Positions 28,833-38,079 of a DNA stretch of 64,000 nt are shown piece after piece (within the stretch, counting starts at the first letter, position 1; the number at the start of each line of letters is the position of its first letter). Origin of the DNA: Afipia sp. (GTDB lineage: Bacteria > Pseudomonadota > Alphaproteobacteria > Rhizobiales > Xanthobacteraceae); assembly GCA_030652315.1 (NCBI GenBank), contig JAUSAX010000083.1, forward strand, positions 1 to 64,000, read 5' to 3'. Position numbers and translations under genes: made by a program. Below the pieces are notes generated by a model that was given only the letters and a program-made list of their open reading frames with translations, was not told the origin of the DNA and searched no databases.

Positions 28833-29720
28833 CTACAATCCGTAGCGCGCCCAGATCGCGCGCTCTTCCAGCGCCGAAATCAGGTCTTCCGAGAATCCGG
28901 GAAAACCCGGCAACGCCGCGCCCGCGCCGGGCTTGCGGCCGGAAAGCCCTGACAGCAACCCGGTCGGCGGCGCGATCACCGGCATCTGCACCTTGTCGCC
29001 GTAGCGTGCGCGCAGCACGGTGCGCAGATCGCCGAGCGCATCGGCAAGGCCAAGTTTCACCGCCCGCTCACCGGCCCAGTATTCGCCGGTGAACAGATAA
29101 CCGTCCTCGCCCTTCAGCCGCGCGCCGCGGCTGTCCTTCACCAGTGCGATGAAGGTGTCGTGGATTTCGCGCTGAATCTGCTTCAGGCGCGCGACGTCGT
29201 CGGGATTTTCCGGGAGAAACGGATCGAGCTGCGACTTGTTCTCGCCGGACGTGTAGATCCTGCGCTCGATGCCGATCTTCTTGATAAGATCGACAAACCC
29301 GAACGTGCCGCCGACTACGCCGATGGAACCGACGATGGAAGACGGATCGCAGAAGATCTCGTCGCCCGCGCAGGCGATCATGTAGCCGCCGGAGGCCGCG
29401 ACGTCCTCGACGAACACCAGCACGCGCCGGTTCTTCTCTGCGGCGAGTTGGCGAATGCGCTGATAGATCTGCCGCGACTGTACCGGCGAGCCGCCCGGCG
29501 AATTGATCACCAGCGCGACGGCCTTGGCGCCCTTGATGGAAAAGGCCCGCTCCAGCGTCCGCGACACGCCGGCCAGCGACATTCCCGGCCGCAGCGGCGT
29601 CACCGCCCCGATCACCCCGGACAGGCGCACCACCGGCACCACCGCCTCGCTGCGCCATCGCGCCGGCAGCCAGCTTTTCAACCTCTCGCCAATGTGACCG
29701 TTGGCGTCATTCTCAGCCAT
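28833..29720 (-). CDS. S49 family peptidase (SppA/SohB-like)
   Basis: Serine peptidase of the signal-peptide-peptidase A family. The nucleophile Ser110 lies in EDVAASGGYMIACAGDEI, and the general-base Lys162 in TSGENKSQ. The substrate-groove strand VINSPGGSPVQS is also present. At 295 aa it is the short single-domain form. No clear N-terminal membrane helix is seen, so it may be cytosolic or associate through its PLRPGMSLAGV surface. It is divergent from the 32-aa peptide gene and co-transcribed with a small membrane protein. Confidence 0.9.
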   Translation of the reverse strand: MAENDANGHIGERLKSWLPARWRSEAVVPVVRLSGVIGAVTPLRPGMSLAGVSRTLERAFSIKGAKAVALVINSPGGSPVQSRQIYQRIRQLAAEKNRRVLVFVEDVAASGGYMIACAGDEIFCDPSSIVGSIGVVGGTFGFVDLIKKIGIERRIYTSGENKSQLDPFLPENPDDVARLKQIQREIHDTFIALVKDSRGARLKGEDGYLFTGEYWAGERAVKLGLADALGDLRTVLRARYGDKVQMPVIAPPTGLLSGLSGRKPGAGAALPGFPGFSEDLISALEERAIWARYGL

Positions 29721-29953
29721 GGAATGTCCTTCATCTTCACGGTTTATTATTCGATAACTGGCATCAGGAGCCTAAGCACATTCGACAATTGTTAAGCACG
29801 TCCTTTGTGCCTGAATTCCGTCTAAATATCTGATCTGACGGGATTTCTTCTAAAATTCTCCGGTTCTTCGCCGGAGCGCGACAAGAAACTGGAACGCACT
29901 TTGCATTGCAACAATGACGCAGGCTGCAACGGCGCAGTCCCAAGGGTGCAGAA

Positions 29954-30052
29954 ATGAAGATTTACCTCCTGATCTTGCTGATTGGCGCTCTCCTGACGAC
30001 GATCCACTACACCAAGACGCCTGAAACCGGTCAAAAGCCGGTATCGCAGTAA
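29954..30052 (+). CDS. Possible 32-aa membrane peptide
   Basis: ATG at 29954 with AAGGGTG just upstream. It encodes MKIYLLILLIGALLTTIHYT and a polar tail KTPETGQKPVSQ. The first part is one membrane helix with a single N-terminal Lys, which could also act as a short secretion signal. Good ribosome site and sensible membrane composition; no family recognised. It lies alone in the 360-base gap between the S49 peptidase start and the methyltransferase end. Confidence 0.45.
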   Translation: MKIYLLILLIGALLTTIHYTKTPETGQKPVSQ

Positions 30053-30083
30053 GCAGACTGCTCATCTCACGAGCAGCCGACCT

Positions 30084-30875
30084 TCAGCGGCTTCCTGGCG
30101 CCTTCGCCAGCGACAGAACGGCCTTTCCGCCGAGGACTGCCGCAGCCTCCGCTCCGCCCTCACCCTCCGGGTCCTGCAGAACAAGTCCGGGATGCAGCGC
30201 CATCGGCGCGCGCCCGCCCTTCGTAGCGCTGACGATGACGCGGATCGCCGCCCCCCTCGGATTGGGATGAACCGGCAGAATCCCGATGCTGCCGAAGCCG
30301 CGCTCCAGCGCCGCCAGCACCTGCGCCAGCCCGTCCGCGCGCCAGATCATCGTCAGCACGCCGCCGGATTTCAGCACCCGCCGCGCCGCATGGGTCCAGC
30401 GCTCCAGAGTATCGGCGGAGGCCACATGTGCGGACTGCCGCGCCGGGTCCGGCGACGCGCGGTGTCGCTCCGCATCGTTGAACGGTGGATTCATCAGCAC
30501 GATATCGGCGCTGTCGGGTCCTAATTCAGAAGCGGTGAAAACATCTGCGCTCGCGGTGACGTCGAGCACCGTCACCTTCGCCTTGATGCCGTTCGCCGAG
30601 GCATTGGCGCGCGCAAGCGCTGCAAGCGTTTCGTCGACTTCGACGAGTACCAGATCGAGGCCCGTCACACGGCGCGCAACGGCCAATCCGGCGGTGCCCA
30701 CGCCCGCGCCGAATTCCACCACGCGATGACCCGGCTGCGCCGGCGTTGCCGCAGCCAGCAGGATCGCATCGTGGCCCGCGCGGTGGCCGCGCCTCGGCTG
30801 GCGCAGCCGCAACTGTCCGCCGAGAAACATGTCCTCGGTTACATCCGCAACTGCCGCCTGGGCGGGGTCAGTCAT
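30084..30875 (-). CDS. TrmN6-like tRNA1(Val) adenine-N6 methyltransferase
   Basis: SAM-dependent N6-adenine methyltransferase predicted to modify A37 of tRNA1(Val). It contains the SAM-binding VVEFGAGVGTAGLAVARR (about 52-70) and the catalytic NPPF (129-132) in MNPPFNDAERHR. An LGG..LRQPRRGHRAG...DAILLAAA N-terminus fits the family. I use the ATG at 30875 (263 aa); the longer frame covers the upstream gene. It overlaps the DUF2007 gene by 8 bases, so the two are coupled. Confidence 0.87.
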   Translation of the reverse strand: MTDPAQAAVADVTEDMFLGGQLRLRQPRRGHRAGHDAILLAAATPAQPGHRVVEFGAGVGTAGLAVARRVTGLDLVLVEVDETLAALARANASANGIKAKVTVLDVTASADVFTASELGPDSADIVLMNPPFNDAERHRASPDPARQSAHVASADTLERWTHAARRVLKSGGVLTMIWRADGLAQVLAALERGFGSIGILPVHPNPRGAAIRVIVSATKGGRAPMALHPGLVLQDPEGEGGAEAAAVLGGKAVLSLAKAPGSR

Positions 30876-31095
30876 TGTCCCGCAATTCATGGGCCAGGCC
30901 CGCATCGGTGAGCAGGCGGCGGGCGGCCAGATTGTCGTCCTCGTGCACCAGAATGCGCCGGGGCAGTACGCCCAGCGATCCATCCATAATGCTCATGTTA
31001 TTGTCGAACACGAGGTGATGGATGTTGGCGCCGTCCAGCAGCGCCCCCACCGCGGACACCAGCACCACATCGTTGGTCCGCACCAATTCCTTCAA
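30868..31095 (-). CDS. DUF2007 small protein
   Basis: A 75-aa protein beginning (M)KELVRTNDVVLVSAVGALLD and containing RRILVHEDDNLAARRLLTDA, the pattern of the DUF2007 'putative signal-transducing' family. The start is a TTG at 31095 with GGAGG 8 bases upstream. The ATG at 31158 would add 21 unrelated residues. It overlaps the methyltransferase start, and its own promoter is divergent from the polyprenyl synthase. Function unknown. Confidence 0.78.
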   Translation of the reverse strand: MKELVRTNDVVLVSAVGALLDGANIHHLVFDNNMSIMDGSLGVLPRRILVHEDDNLAARRLLTDAGLAHELRDND

Positions 31096-31205
31096 AGCAG
31101 CCGCCTCCAGCGGTTGGAACGGCCCCTCGGGGGTGGCCGTTCGTTGCTCTTGCCGCATCGCACGGCAGTTTCTATGGTGCCCTCAAATTCATCCGGAGAC
31201 CGGAC

Positions 31206-32216
31206 GTGGCGGTTATTGTACCCTTTGAGAGCCACTCGACGCCATCGATAGATCGGCTGGTTGAGCTTGTCGCGCCCGACATGGAACGCGTCAACAGCAC
31301 GATTTTGTCGCGGACCGGCTCCGAAGTCACGATGATCCCGGAGGTCGCCAACCACCTGATCTCGTCGGGCGGCAAGCGCCTGCGGCCGATGCTGACGCTC
31401 GCCATGGCGAACCTCACCGGCTACGCCGGCGACGGCCATATCAAGCTCGCCGCGGCCGTGGAATTCATGCACACCGCGACGCTGCTGCATGACGACGTGG
31501 TGGACGAAAGCGAACTGCGGCGCGGCAAGCTCTCCGCGCGGATGCTGTGGGGCAACGAGGCCAGCGTGCTGGTCGGCGACTTCCTGCTCGGACAGGCCTT
31601 CCGCATGATGGTCGAGGTCGGCTCGCTGCGCGCGCTGGATATTCTCTCCTCCGCAGCCGCCACCATCGCCGAAGGCGAAGTGATGCAGCTTGCGGCGGCC
31701 AAGAACACCGCCACCACCGAGGACGAATATCTCGCCGTGATCCGCGGCAAGACGGCTGAACTGTTTGCAGCCGCCTGCGAAGTCGGCCCGGTGATCGCCA
31801 ACCGTCCGAAGGCAGAACAGACCGCCTGCCGCTCGGTCGGCATGAATCTCGGGATCGCATTCCAGCTTGTCGATGACGTGCTGGATTACGGCGGCAAGGC
31901 CGCCAAGCTCGGCAAGAATGTCGGCGACGATTTCCGCGAGGGCAAGATCACGCTGCCGGTGGTGCTGGCGTTCCGGCGCGGCAACGATGTCGAACGCGCA
32001 TTCTGGATCCGCACGCTGGAAAAGGGCGAGATCGGCGACAGCGATCTCGATCAGGCCATCGGCCTGATGACCAAGCACCGCACACTTGAAGACACCATGA
32101 GCCGCGCCCAGCACTACGGCGCGATGGCGGTCGATGCGCTGGCGCTGTTCCCGCCGTCACCGATGAAAACCGCGCTCGAACAGGTCGTCGCATTCTGTCT
32201 GGCGCGATCGCACTGA
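31206..32216 (+). CDS. Polyprenyl diphosphate synthase (octa/decaprenyl type)
   Basis: Trans-prenyltransferase that elongates FPP/GPP with IPP to the side chain of ubiquinone. The first Asp-rich motif DDVVD is at residues 96-100 (LHDDVVDESELRRG) and the second, DDVLDY, near 223. GGKRLRP at 55-61 is the IPP site. The GTG at 31206 is taken as start because the protein then begins MAVIVPFES. In this group of bacteria the main quinone is usually UQ-10, so a decaprenyl product is likely. Chain length cannot be read reliably. ispE lies nearby on the other strand. Confidence 0.93.
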   Translation: MAVIVPFESHSTPSIDRLVELVAPDMERVNSTILSRTGSEVTMIPEVANHLISSGGKRLRPMLTLAMANLTGYAGDGHIKLAAAVEFMHTATLLHDDVVDESELRRGKLSARMLWGNEASVLVGDFLLGQAFRMMVEVGSLRALDILSSAAATIAEGEVMQLAAAKNTATTEDEYLAVIRGKTAELFAAACEVGPVIANRPKAEQTACRSVGMNLGIAFQLVDDVLDYGGKAAKLGKNVGDDFREGKITLPVVLAFRRGNDVERAFWIRTLEKGEIGDSDLDQAIGLMTKHRTLEDTMSRAQHYGAMAVDALALFPPSPMKTALEQVVAFCLARSH

Positions 32217-32261
32217 GTCATCGCGTCATCGTCAAGGCGTAAAAAGCGCCAATATATTCGT

Positions 32262-32350
32262 CGTCATGCCCGGCCTTGTGCCGGGCATCCACGTCTTCCC
32301 ATGCATGGCAAATCAAAGACGTGGATGGCCGGGACAAGCCGGCCATGACG
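32262..32350. repeat. Palindromic repeat, CATGCCCGGCC family, copy 3
   Basis: CGTCATGCCCGGCCTTGTG at the left; CAAGCCGGCCATGACG at the right, lacking one CC compared with the other copies. It lies between the convergent polyprenyl synthase and ispE and could terminate both. Confidence 0.85.
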
Positions 32351-32372
32351 ATCTTCAGTCTATGCAGAACAG

Positions 32373-33263
32373 TCAGCTCAGCACGCCGGCGTGAACCCAC
32401 CAGCCCGGATGAGCTTGCGAAATCGCTTTCGCGGCCTGTCCGGCATCGCCAATCGTCTTGAAGATCGCAAAGCACGTCGCGCCCGAGCCCGACATCCGCG
32501 CGAGTTGCACGCCGTCCGTCGCGCGCAATGCCGACAGCACATCGCCGATCACCGATTCGACCTTGAGCGCGGGCCGCTCCAGATCGTTGGTGCCGGAGCC
32601 AATGGCCTCGATCCACGCGTCGAACGACGCGCCGTCTGCCGGCCAACCTCGCGACAGCATGATGTCGCTGGCGCCTGCGAGAAGCTCGCCCTTGCCGAGA
32701 CCCAATGCTGCGAACACATCCTTGGTGGCGACGCCGACACGCGGATTGACCATCACGCACGGCATCGCAGGAACATCGAGCATCGACAGATTCTCGCCGA
32801 CACCGGTCATCGTGCAGGCGCGTGACGCGAGACACACAGGAATGTCCGCACCGGTTTCGCGCGCGACATCAACAATGCGCGGATCGTCGATCGCAAGTCC
32901 GCTGGCGCGCGCCAGCAGCCGCAACGCCGCCGCCGCATCCGCCGATCCCCCGCCGATGCCGGCGGCGACCGGAAGACGCTTGTCCAGCGTGAATTGCCCG
33001 AGCGTGAGACCCGGAATGCGTTCACCGAGAAGCCTTGCCGCGCGGAGCACGAGATTATCCGACATCTCGCCGCAGTCCTGCGCACCCGGCCCTCCGGTCG
33101 CAAGGCCAAGCTCGGGCCCCGGCGCAAGCGTCAGCGTGTCCGCGCAGTCGGCGAACACCACCAGACTCTCGATGTCATGATAGCCGTCCGGGCGGCGGCC
33201 GAGGACACGCAAGGTGAGGTTGACCTTGGCGCGCGCGGTTTCAGTCAACAGTGTCATTTGCAA
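32373..33263 (-). CDS. 4-diphosphocytidyl-2-C-methyl-D-erythritol kinase IspE
   Basis: GHMP kinase of the non-mevalonate isoprenoid pathway, phosphorylating CDP-methylerythritol. It shows AKVNLTLRVLGRRPDGYHDIESL at the N-terminus, the ATP-binding LPVAAGIGGGSADAAAALRLL, and the C-terminal RMSGSGATCFAIF loop. The length of 296 aa is normal. ATGs at 33263 and 33257 are both possible. It shares the isoprenoid theme with the polyprenyl synthase, and a repeat separates it from the TPR gene upstream. Confidence 0.95.
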   Translation of the reverse strand: MQMTLLTETARAKVNLTLRVLGRRPDGYHDIESLVVFADCADTLTLAPGPELGLATGGPGAQDCGEMSDNLVLRAARLLGERIPGLTLGQFTLDKRLPVAAGIGGGSADAAAALRLLARASGLAIDDPRIVDVARETGADIPVCLASRACTMTGVGENLSMLDVPAMPCVMVNPRVGVATKDVFAALGLGKGELLAGASDIMLSRGWPADGASFDAWIEAIGSGTNDLERPALKVESVIGDVLSALRATDGVQLARMSGSGATCFAIFKTIGDAGQAAKAISQAHPGWWVHAGVLS

Positions 33264-33276
33264 TGAAACTCTCGTT

Positions 33277-33390
33277 CGTCATGCCCGGCCATAGCAGTCG
33301 CAGACTGCGTAAACTGGCTGCAGTGCCGGGTATCCACGTCTTCGAGTAGGGCCAAGACGTGGATGGCCGGGACAAAGCCCGGCCATGACG
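33277..33390. repeat. Palindromic repeat, CATGCCCGGCC family, copy 4 (with insertion)
   Basis: Same arms as the other copies, but the left arm is interrupted by about 28 extra bases containing CAGTCGCAGACTGC (an additional small palindrome). It lies between the TPR gene and ispE. It would be transcribed as a hairpin if the two form one operon. Confidence 0.8.
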
Positions 33391-33436
33391 GTGATAATTC
33401 GCTGAACGCGCGATGGCAATGCCGCCATCGACGGGA

Positions 33437-35245
33437 CTAGCCGCCCTTGTCGTCGTCCTTCTTTTTCTCCGCCGCCGCCGCGTTGGACGTATCCTCGGGA
33501 AGGCCGTCGCGCAGCTTGGTCTCGATCTTCGGCAATTCATCCGCCTCGGGCTTGAGGTCACGGGCATGCGCCCACTGGAATTTCGCTTCAAGCGTCCGCC
33601 CCACGCGCCAATAGGCATCGCCAAGATGATCGTTGATCGTTGGGTCTTCCGGCTTGAGATCGATCGCGCGTTCGAGATGCTTCACGGCGTTCTCGTAGTT
33701 GGCGATCCGGTAGTAGGCCCACCCCAGCGAATCCACGATGTAGCCGTCGTCCGGCCGCTGCTCGACGGCGCGGCGGATCATCTTCATGGCTTCATCGAGA
33801 TTGATGCCCTGATCGATCCACGAGTAACCGAGATAGTTCAGGACGTGCGGCTGCTCGGGCTGCATCTCGAGCGCCTTCTTCAGATCGACTTCGGCCTTGG
33901 CCCACTGCTTCGAGCGCTCGTTGCAGATGCCGCGGAAGTAATAGAACACCCAGTTCGGTTTGTCGGTGGTGCTGGCCTGGGCCTCGATGCCTTTGCCGTA
34001 GGTCTCGCTGCAATCGGCGAACTTCTTGCGCGCGCGCTCGATATTGCCGAGCGCCATGATCGCCTCGACATCCTTCGGATCGTCGGCGACGACACCGTTC
34101 AGGATCTTGATCCCTTCCTCGGTGCGATCAACGGCATCGAGATCGGTCGCAAGCTGGATTTGCGCGTTGCGCTTGAGCGGCGAATTCGCGGGCACGCGCT
34201 CATAGATCTTGATCGCCATCTGCGGCTTCTTCACCGTTTCATACAGATCGGCCAGCGACAACAGCGCGAGGGAATGGTTCGGGTTGAGGTAGAGCGCAAG
34301 CTGAAGATAGACCAGCGCAAGATCCTCGCCGCCGCGGCGCGTCAGCGATGCGCCAATCCCGTACAGCGCTTCCGCCGCGCCCTGCTGCGGATTTTCCGCC
34401 AGCGGCGACAGCTTCTTGCCGGCCTTGGTTTCGCGGATGCCGTCCACCACCAGCGGATGACGCGCGAGCTTCTTGTCGAAGCCCTGATAGATGGCAGTCG
34501 CCGCTGCTGCGTCCTTGTTGCGCGACAGCCAGCGCGCATAGGCATCCGACACCCGCAATGCCGAGTCGTCGAGCTTGTAGGCGCGCTCGAAGCGGGCGCC
34601 GGCTTCCTTCTGCTTGTTGGCGAGTTCAAGGATCATGCCGGTGTGCAGGTCCTTGAAGATCGGATACCACTCCGGCCCCGCCAGCTTGTCGATGCTTGAG
34701 ATCGCGGCCTGGGTGTTGCCCGCGCCGTAGCTGGCCCAACCGGACAGCAGCGTCGCGACAAGATCAGTGATCGGTCCGCGGATCGACTGATTGATGTTCT
34801 GCTGGGCGACGGCGTAATTCTTCTGCTTCAGCGAGCGGACGCCCGCCACCAGCCGCGCGACGCGGTTGTTCTTGTCGACGGTCAGAATGCGGTCGGCGAG
34901 TTTCACCGCCGCGTCGATGTCGCCATCGGCAAGGGCTGCGATGAAGGCACGGTCCAGCAATTCGCTGTTCTTCGGATCGGAGCGCAGCGCCGCACGATAG
35001 AATGCCGACGCAGCGGTGGCGTCGCGCTCGACACTGGCGTGACGCGCGGCGAGGTAGCTGCCGGCCACCGTCAGGCCGATCAGATCGCGTCCGCTGGGGA
35101 ACGGTGCCTGCTTGGCGTCTTCGCTGGCGCTGGTCCGGGTCTGGGCCGCAAGTGGACCGGCGGATGCAAGAACCGATGCAAACGCGAGTGTGGCGACAGC
35201 CACGCGGCTGAAACGACGTTGGAGGATCACGCTCGCCGGCTCCAT
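33437..35245 (-). CDS. Exported tetratricopeptide-repeat protein
   Basis: An approximately 602-aa protein with a signal sequence (RVAVATLAFASVLASAGPLAAQ) and many TPR motifs, seen as repeated helix pairs (ASAFYRAALRSDPKNSELLD, ALVYLQLALYLNPNHSLALL, AEVDLKKALEMQPEQPHVLN, AVKHLERAIDLKPEDPTIND). The C-terminus is Ala/Glu/Lys-rich and acidic-basic mixed. It is probably a periplasmic or lipoprotein-like scaffold; no enzyme motif. I take the ATG at 35245; a GTG a few codons in is also possible. Family function is not established. Confidence 0.85.
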   Translation of the reverse strand: MEPASVILQRRFSRVAVATLAFASVLASAGPLAAQTRTSASEDAKQAPFPSGRDLIGLTVAGSYLAARHASVERDATAASAFYRAALRSDPKNSELLDRAFIAALADGDIDAAVKLADRILTVDKNNRVARLVAGVRSLKQKNYAVAQQNINQSIRGPITDLVATLLSGWASYGAGNTQAAISSIDKLAGPEWYPIFKDLHTGMILELANKQKEAGARFERAYKLDDSALRVSDAYARWLSRNKDAAAATAIYQGFDKKLARHPLVVDGIRETKAGKKLSPLAENPQQGAAEALYGIGASLTRRGGEDLALVYLQLALYLNPNHSLALLSLADLYETVKKPQMAIKIYERVPANSPLKRNAQIQLATDLDAVDRTEEGIKILNGVVADDPKDVEAIMALGNIERARKKFADCSETYGKGIEAQASTTDKPNWVFYYFRGICNERSKQWAKAEVDLKKALEMQPEQPHVLNYLGYSWIDQGINLDEAMKMIRRAVEQRPDDGYIVDSLGWAYYRIANYENAVKHLERAIDLKPEDPTINDHLGDAYWRVGRTLEAKFQWAHARDLKPEADELPKIETKLRDGLPEDTSNAAAAEKKKDDDKGG

Positions 35246-35392
35246 AAAATGAAAGGGGTGCGACCGGTCAGGCCAGCAGCACCGGGACAATGGCTTGTTT
35301 GGCCCGCATCCGCAAGGATTCGAGCGACCGGTCGAGGAGCCTAGTTCAGTATGGCGCAATCGTGGCAGACCGCCGTTCTCGCGCAAACGTGC

Positions 35393-37054
35393 TTACATTG
35401 ATTGATAATTAGGCCCGCCACCGCCTTCCGGCGGAACCCAAGTGATGTTGCCGTTGGGGTCCTTCACGTCGCAGGTTTTGCAGTGGACGCAGTTCTGCGC
35501 GTTGATCTGGAACCGTGGACCGGAATCTTCCTCGACCCACTCGTAAACGCCCGCCGGGCAATAGCGGTTCGACGGACCGGCAAACACGTCATGTTCCGAG
35601 GTCTTTTGCAGGTTCATGTCCGCGACCTTGAGATGGATCGGCTGATCTTCCTCGTGGTTGGTGTTGGACAGGAATACCGACGACAGCTTGTCGAAGGTCA
35701 GCTTGCCGTCGGGCTTCGGCCCCGGAATCGGCTGATGCGCCTTGGCGGGATCGAGCGTCTTGCGGTCGGGTTTGGCGTGGGACAGCGTGCCGAACAGCGA
35801 GAAGCCGAACAGCGTGTTGGTCCACATGTCGAGGCCACCGAGGCCAACGCCGATGATGGTGCCGAACTTCGACCACAGCGGCTTGACGTTGCGGACCTTG
35901 TGCAGGTCCTTGCCGACTGCGGAATCGCGCCAGCCATTTTCATATCCGACCAGTTCGTCATTGGTCCGGCCCGCCGCCAGCGCAGCCGCGACCTGCTCGG
36001 CCGCCTGCATGCCGGTGCCCATCGCATTGTGCACGCCCTTGATGCGCGGCACGTTGACGAAGCCCGCCGCGCAACCTATCAACGCGCCGCCCTTGAAGGT
36101 CAGACGCGGCACCGATTGATAGCCGCCCTCGGTGATCGCACGCGCGCCGTAAGCGATGCGCTTGGCGCCCTCGAACACGCCGCTGATCTTCGGATGGGTC
36201 TTGAAGCGCTGGAATTCCTCGAACGGCGACAGATACGGATCGTCGTAGTTTAGATGCACCACGAAGCCGACGGCGACGAGGTTCTCATTGTAGTGATAGA
36301 GGAACGATCCGCCGCCGGTGGACATGTCCAGCGGCCAGCCGAATGAATGCTGGATCAGTCCCTTCTTGTGCTTGGCCGGATCGATCTGCCAGACCTCCTT
36401 GAGGCCGATGCCGAACTTCGACGGCTCGCTGTCCTTGTCGAGCGCGAATTTCGCGATCAACTGCTTGGTGAGAGAGCCGCGTGCGCCTTCGGCGAACAGC
36501 GTGTACTTGCCAAGCAATTCCATGCCTCGCGTATAGGAGGCCTTGTGCGAACCGTCGCGCGCGACGCCCATATCGCCGGTGGCGACGCCGCGCACCTCGC
36601 CGTTCTCGCCGTACAGTACCTCGACCGCGGCGAAGCCCGGATAGATTTCCACGCCGAGCGCTTCGGCGCGCGGTCCAAGCCAGCGGCACACGTCGCCGAG
36701 CGAGCCGATGTAGCAATGATGGTTGTCCATCAGCGGCGGCATCATGAAGTTCGGCAGCTTGATCGCGGCGCTCGACGTCATCCAGAAGAACTGGTCGTCC
36801 TTCACCTGCGTCTTCAGCGGGCAGTCGGCGTCGTCGCGCCAATCCGGAATCAGCTTGTCGAGCGACACCGGATCGATCACCGCGCCGGACAGAATGTGAG
36901 CGCCGACTTCCGAGCCCTTTTCCACGACGACGACCGTCAGTTCCGGGTTGATCTGCTTCAGCCGGATGGCAGCAGCCAGACCTGAGGGTCCTGCTCCGAC
37001 GATCACAACGTCAAATTCCATGGAATCGCGCGGAGGCAGCGGCTCGGTGCTCAT
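35393..37054 (-). CDS. Electron-transfer flavoprotein-ubiquinone oxidoreductase
   Basis: Membrane-associated flavo-iron-sulfur enzyme that passes electrons from ETF (fatty-acid and amino-acid oxidation) to ubiquinone. The FAD motif GAGPSG is at 20-25, and the [4Fe-4S] cluster cysteines are Cys499, Cys522, Cys525 and Cys528 (RYCPAGVYEW, NCVHCKTCDVKDP). The length of 553 aa is normal. It is transcribed toward the TPR gene, 147 bases away, and divergent from the uracil-DNA glycosylase. Confidence 0.96.
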   Translation of the reverse strand: MSTEPLPPRDSMEFDVVIVGAGPSGLAAAIRLKQINPELTVVVVEKGSEVGAHILSGAVIDPVSLDKLIPDWRDDADCPLKTQVKDDQFFWMTSSAAIKLPNFMMPPLMDNHHCYIGSLGDVCRWLGPRAEALGVEIYPGFAAVEVLYGENGEVRGVATGDMGVARDGSHKASYTRGMELLGKYTLFAEGARGSLTKQLIAKFALDKDSEPSKFGIGLKEVWQIDPAKHKKGLIQHSFGWPLDMSTGGGSFLYHYNENLVAVGFVVHLNYDDPYLSPFEEFQRFKTHPKISGVFEGAKRIAYGARAITEGGYQSVPRLTFKGGALIGCAAGFVNVPRIKGVHNAMGTGMQAAEQVAAALAAGRTNDELVGYENGWRDSAVGKDLHKVRNVKPLWSKFGTIIGVGLGGLDMWTNTLFGFSLFGTLSHAKPDRKTLDPAKAHQPIPGPKPDGKLTFDKLSSVFLSNTNHEEDQPIHLKVADMNLQKTSEHDVFAGPSNRYCPAGVYEWVEEDSGPRFQINAQNCVHCKTCDVKDPNGNITWVPPEGGGGPNYQSM

Positions 37055-37157
37055 GATGTCATCTCAAAATGGTGGTTCAGAATGTTTCTAATCATCGTTC
37101 TTCCCGATTTTTGGCGCAAGAACAACCCCGTTTCGCTGCAGCGCGATCCGTCCTAAT

Positions 37158-37985
37158 GTGCTCGCCGTGACCACACCCGAACCCATACCCAACGCCCGCG
37201 AACTTCTCGCCTTTTATCTGGAGGCGGGAGTGGATTGCGCGTTGTCGGAAACCCCGGTCAACCGCCTGGTGGAAGAACCGGCGAGTGAAGAGCGGCAGGC
37301 ACCAAAGCCCGCACTGTTCCGCACTGCGAACCCGCCCCCCGTTGTTCCGGCTTCCGCCCAATCCGCACCCGCGCCCGACGCCGCGATCATGTCGGCCCGC
37401 GAGATCGCGCCCAAGGCGGCATCGCTGCAGGAACTGCGCGAACTGCTCGAACGCTTCGACGGCTGTGCGCTCAAGTCGACCGCGACGCGGCTGGTGTTCG
37501 CGGACGGCAATCCGGAAGCGAAGATCATGTTCGTCGGCGAAGCGCCGGGACGCGACGAGGATCTCGAAGGCCTGCCGTTCGTCGGGCGCTCCGGCAAACT
37601 GCTTGACCTGATGATGGCGGCGATCGGCCTCGACCGCACCAAGGTCTACATCGCCAATATCATTCCGTGGCGGCCGCCCGGCAATCGCGATCCGTCACCG
37701 CAGGAAACACAGATCTGCCTGCCCTTCATCCGGCGGCAGATCGAACTGGTCGATCCGGACGTGCTGGTATGTCTCGGCAAGCCCTCGTCGCAGGCGGTGC
37801 TCGACCTCAAGGACGGCATCATGAAAACGCGCGGCAAGTGGATCGACTACGACACCGGCACGCGGAAGATCAAGGCGATGGCGACGTTCCATCCGGCGTA
37901 CCTGCTGCGGCAGCCGATCTACAAGCGTCTGACCTGGCAGGACCTTCGCTCTGTGCAGAAAACGCTGACCGGTGTTGCAAGCTAG
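37158..37985 (+). CDS. Uracil-DNA glycosylase, family 4-like, incomplete Fe-S cysteine set
   Basis: Base-excision enzyme that removes uracil from DNA. Motif A is GEAPGRDED (127-135) and motif B HPAYLLR (245-251); FVGRSGKLLDLM follows as in family 4. The first 90 residues are a Pro/Ala-rich extension. Of the four cysteines that hold the Fe-S cluster in thermophile family 4 enzymes, only two positions match: Cys103 in DGCALKST and Cys187 in TQICLPF; the 'KCRPP' cysteine is Trp171 (PWRPP). The cluster is therefore probably absent. From memory an Fe-S-free UDG has been described from Bradyrhizobium. Starts GTG 37158 or GTG 37167 are both possible. Confidence 0.87.
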   Translation: MLAVTTPEPIPNARELLAFYLEAGVDCALSETPVNRLVEEPASEERQAPKPALFRTANPPPVVPASAQSAPAPDAAIMSAREIAPKAASLQELRELLERFDGCALKSTATRLVFADGNPEAKIMFVGEAPGRDEDLEGLPFVGRSGKLLDLMMAAIGLDRTKVYIANIIPWRPPGNRDPSPQETQICLPFIRRQIELVDPDVLVCLGKPSSQAVLDLKDGIMKTRGKWIDYDTGTRKIKAMATFHPAYLLRQPIYKRLTWQDLRSVQKTLTGVAS

Positions 37986-38079
37986 CGGACGAAATCAGGC
38001 GCACAGCCCGCGCGCCTGAACATTCGCCAGACCGGACATGCACGGCATTGACGGTCAGCCGCATCGAAGCGACCAGCCG

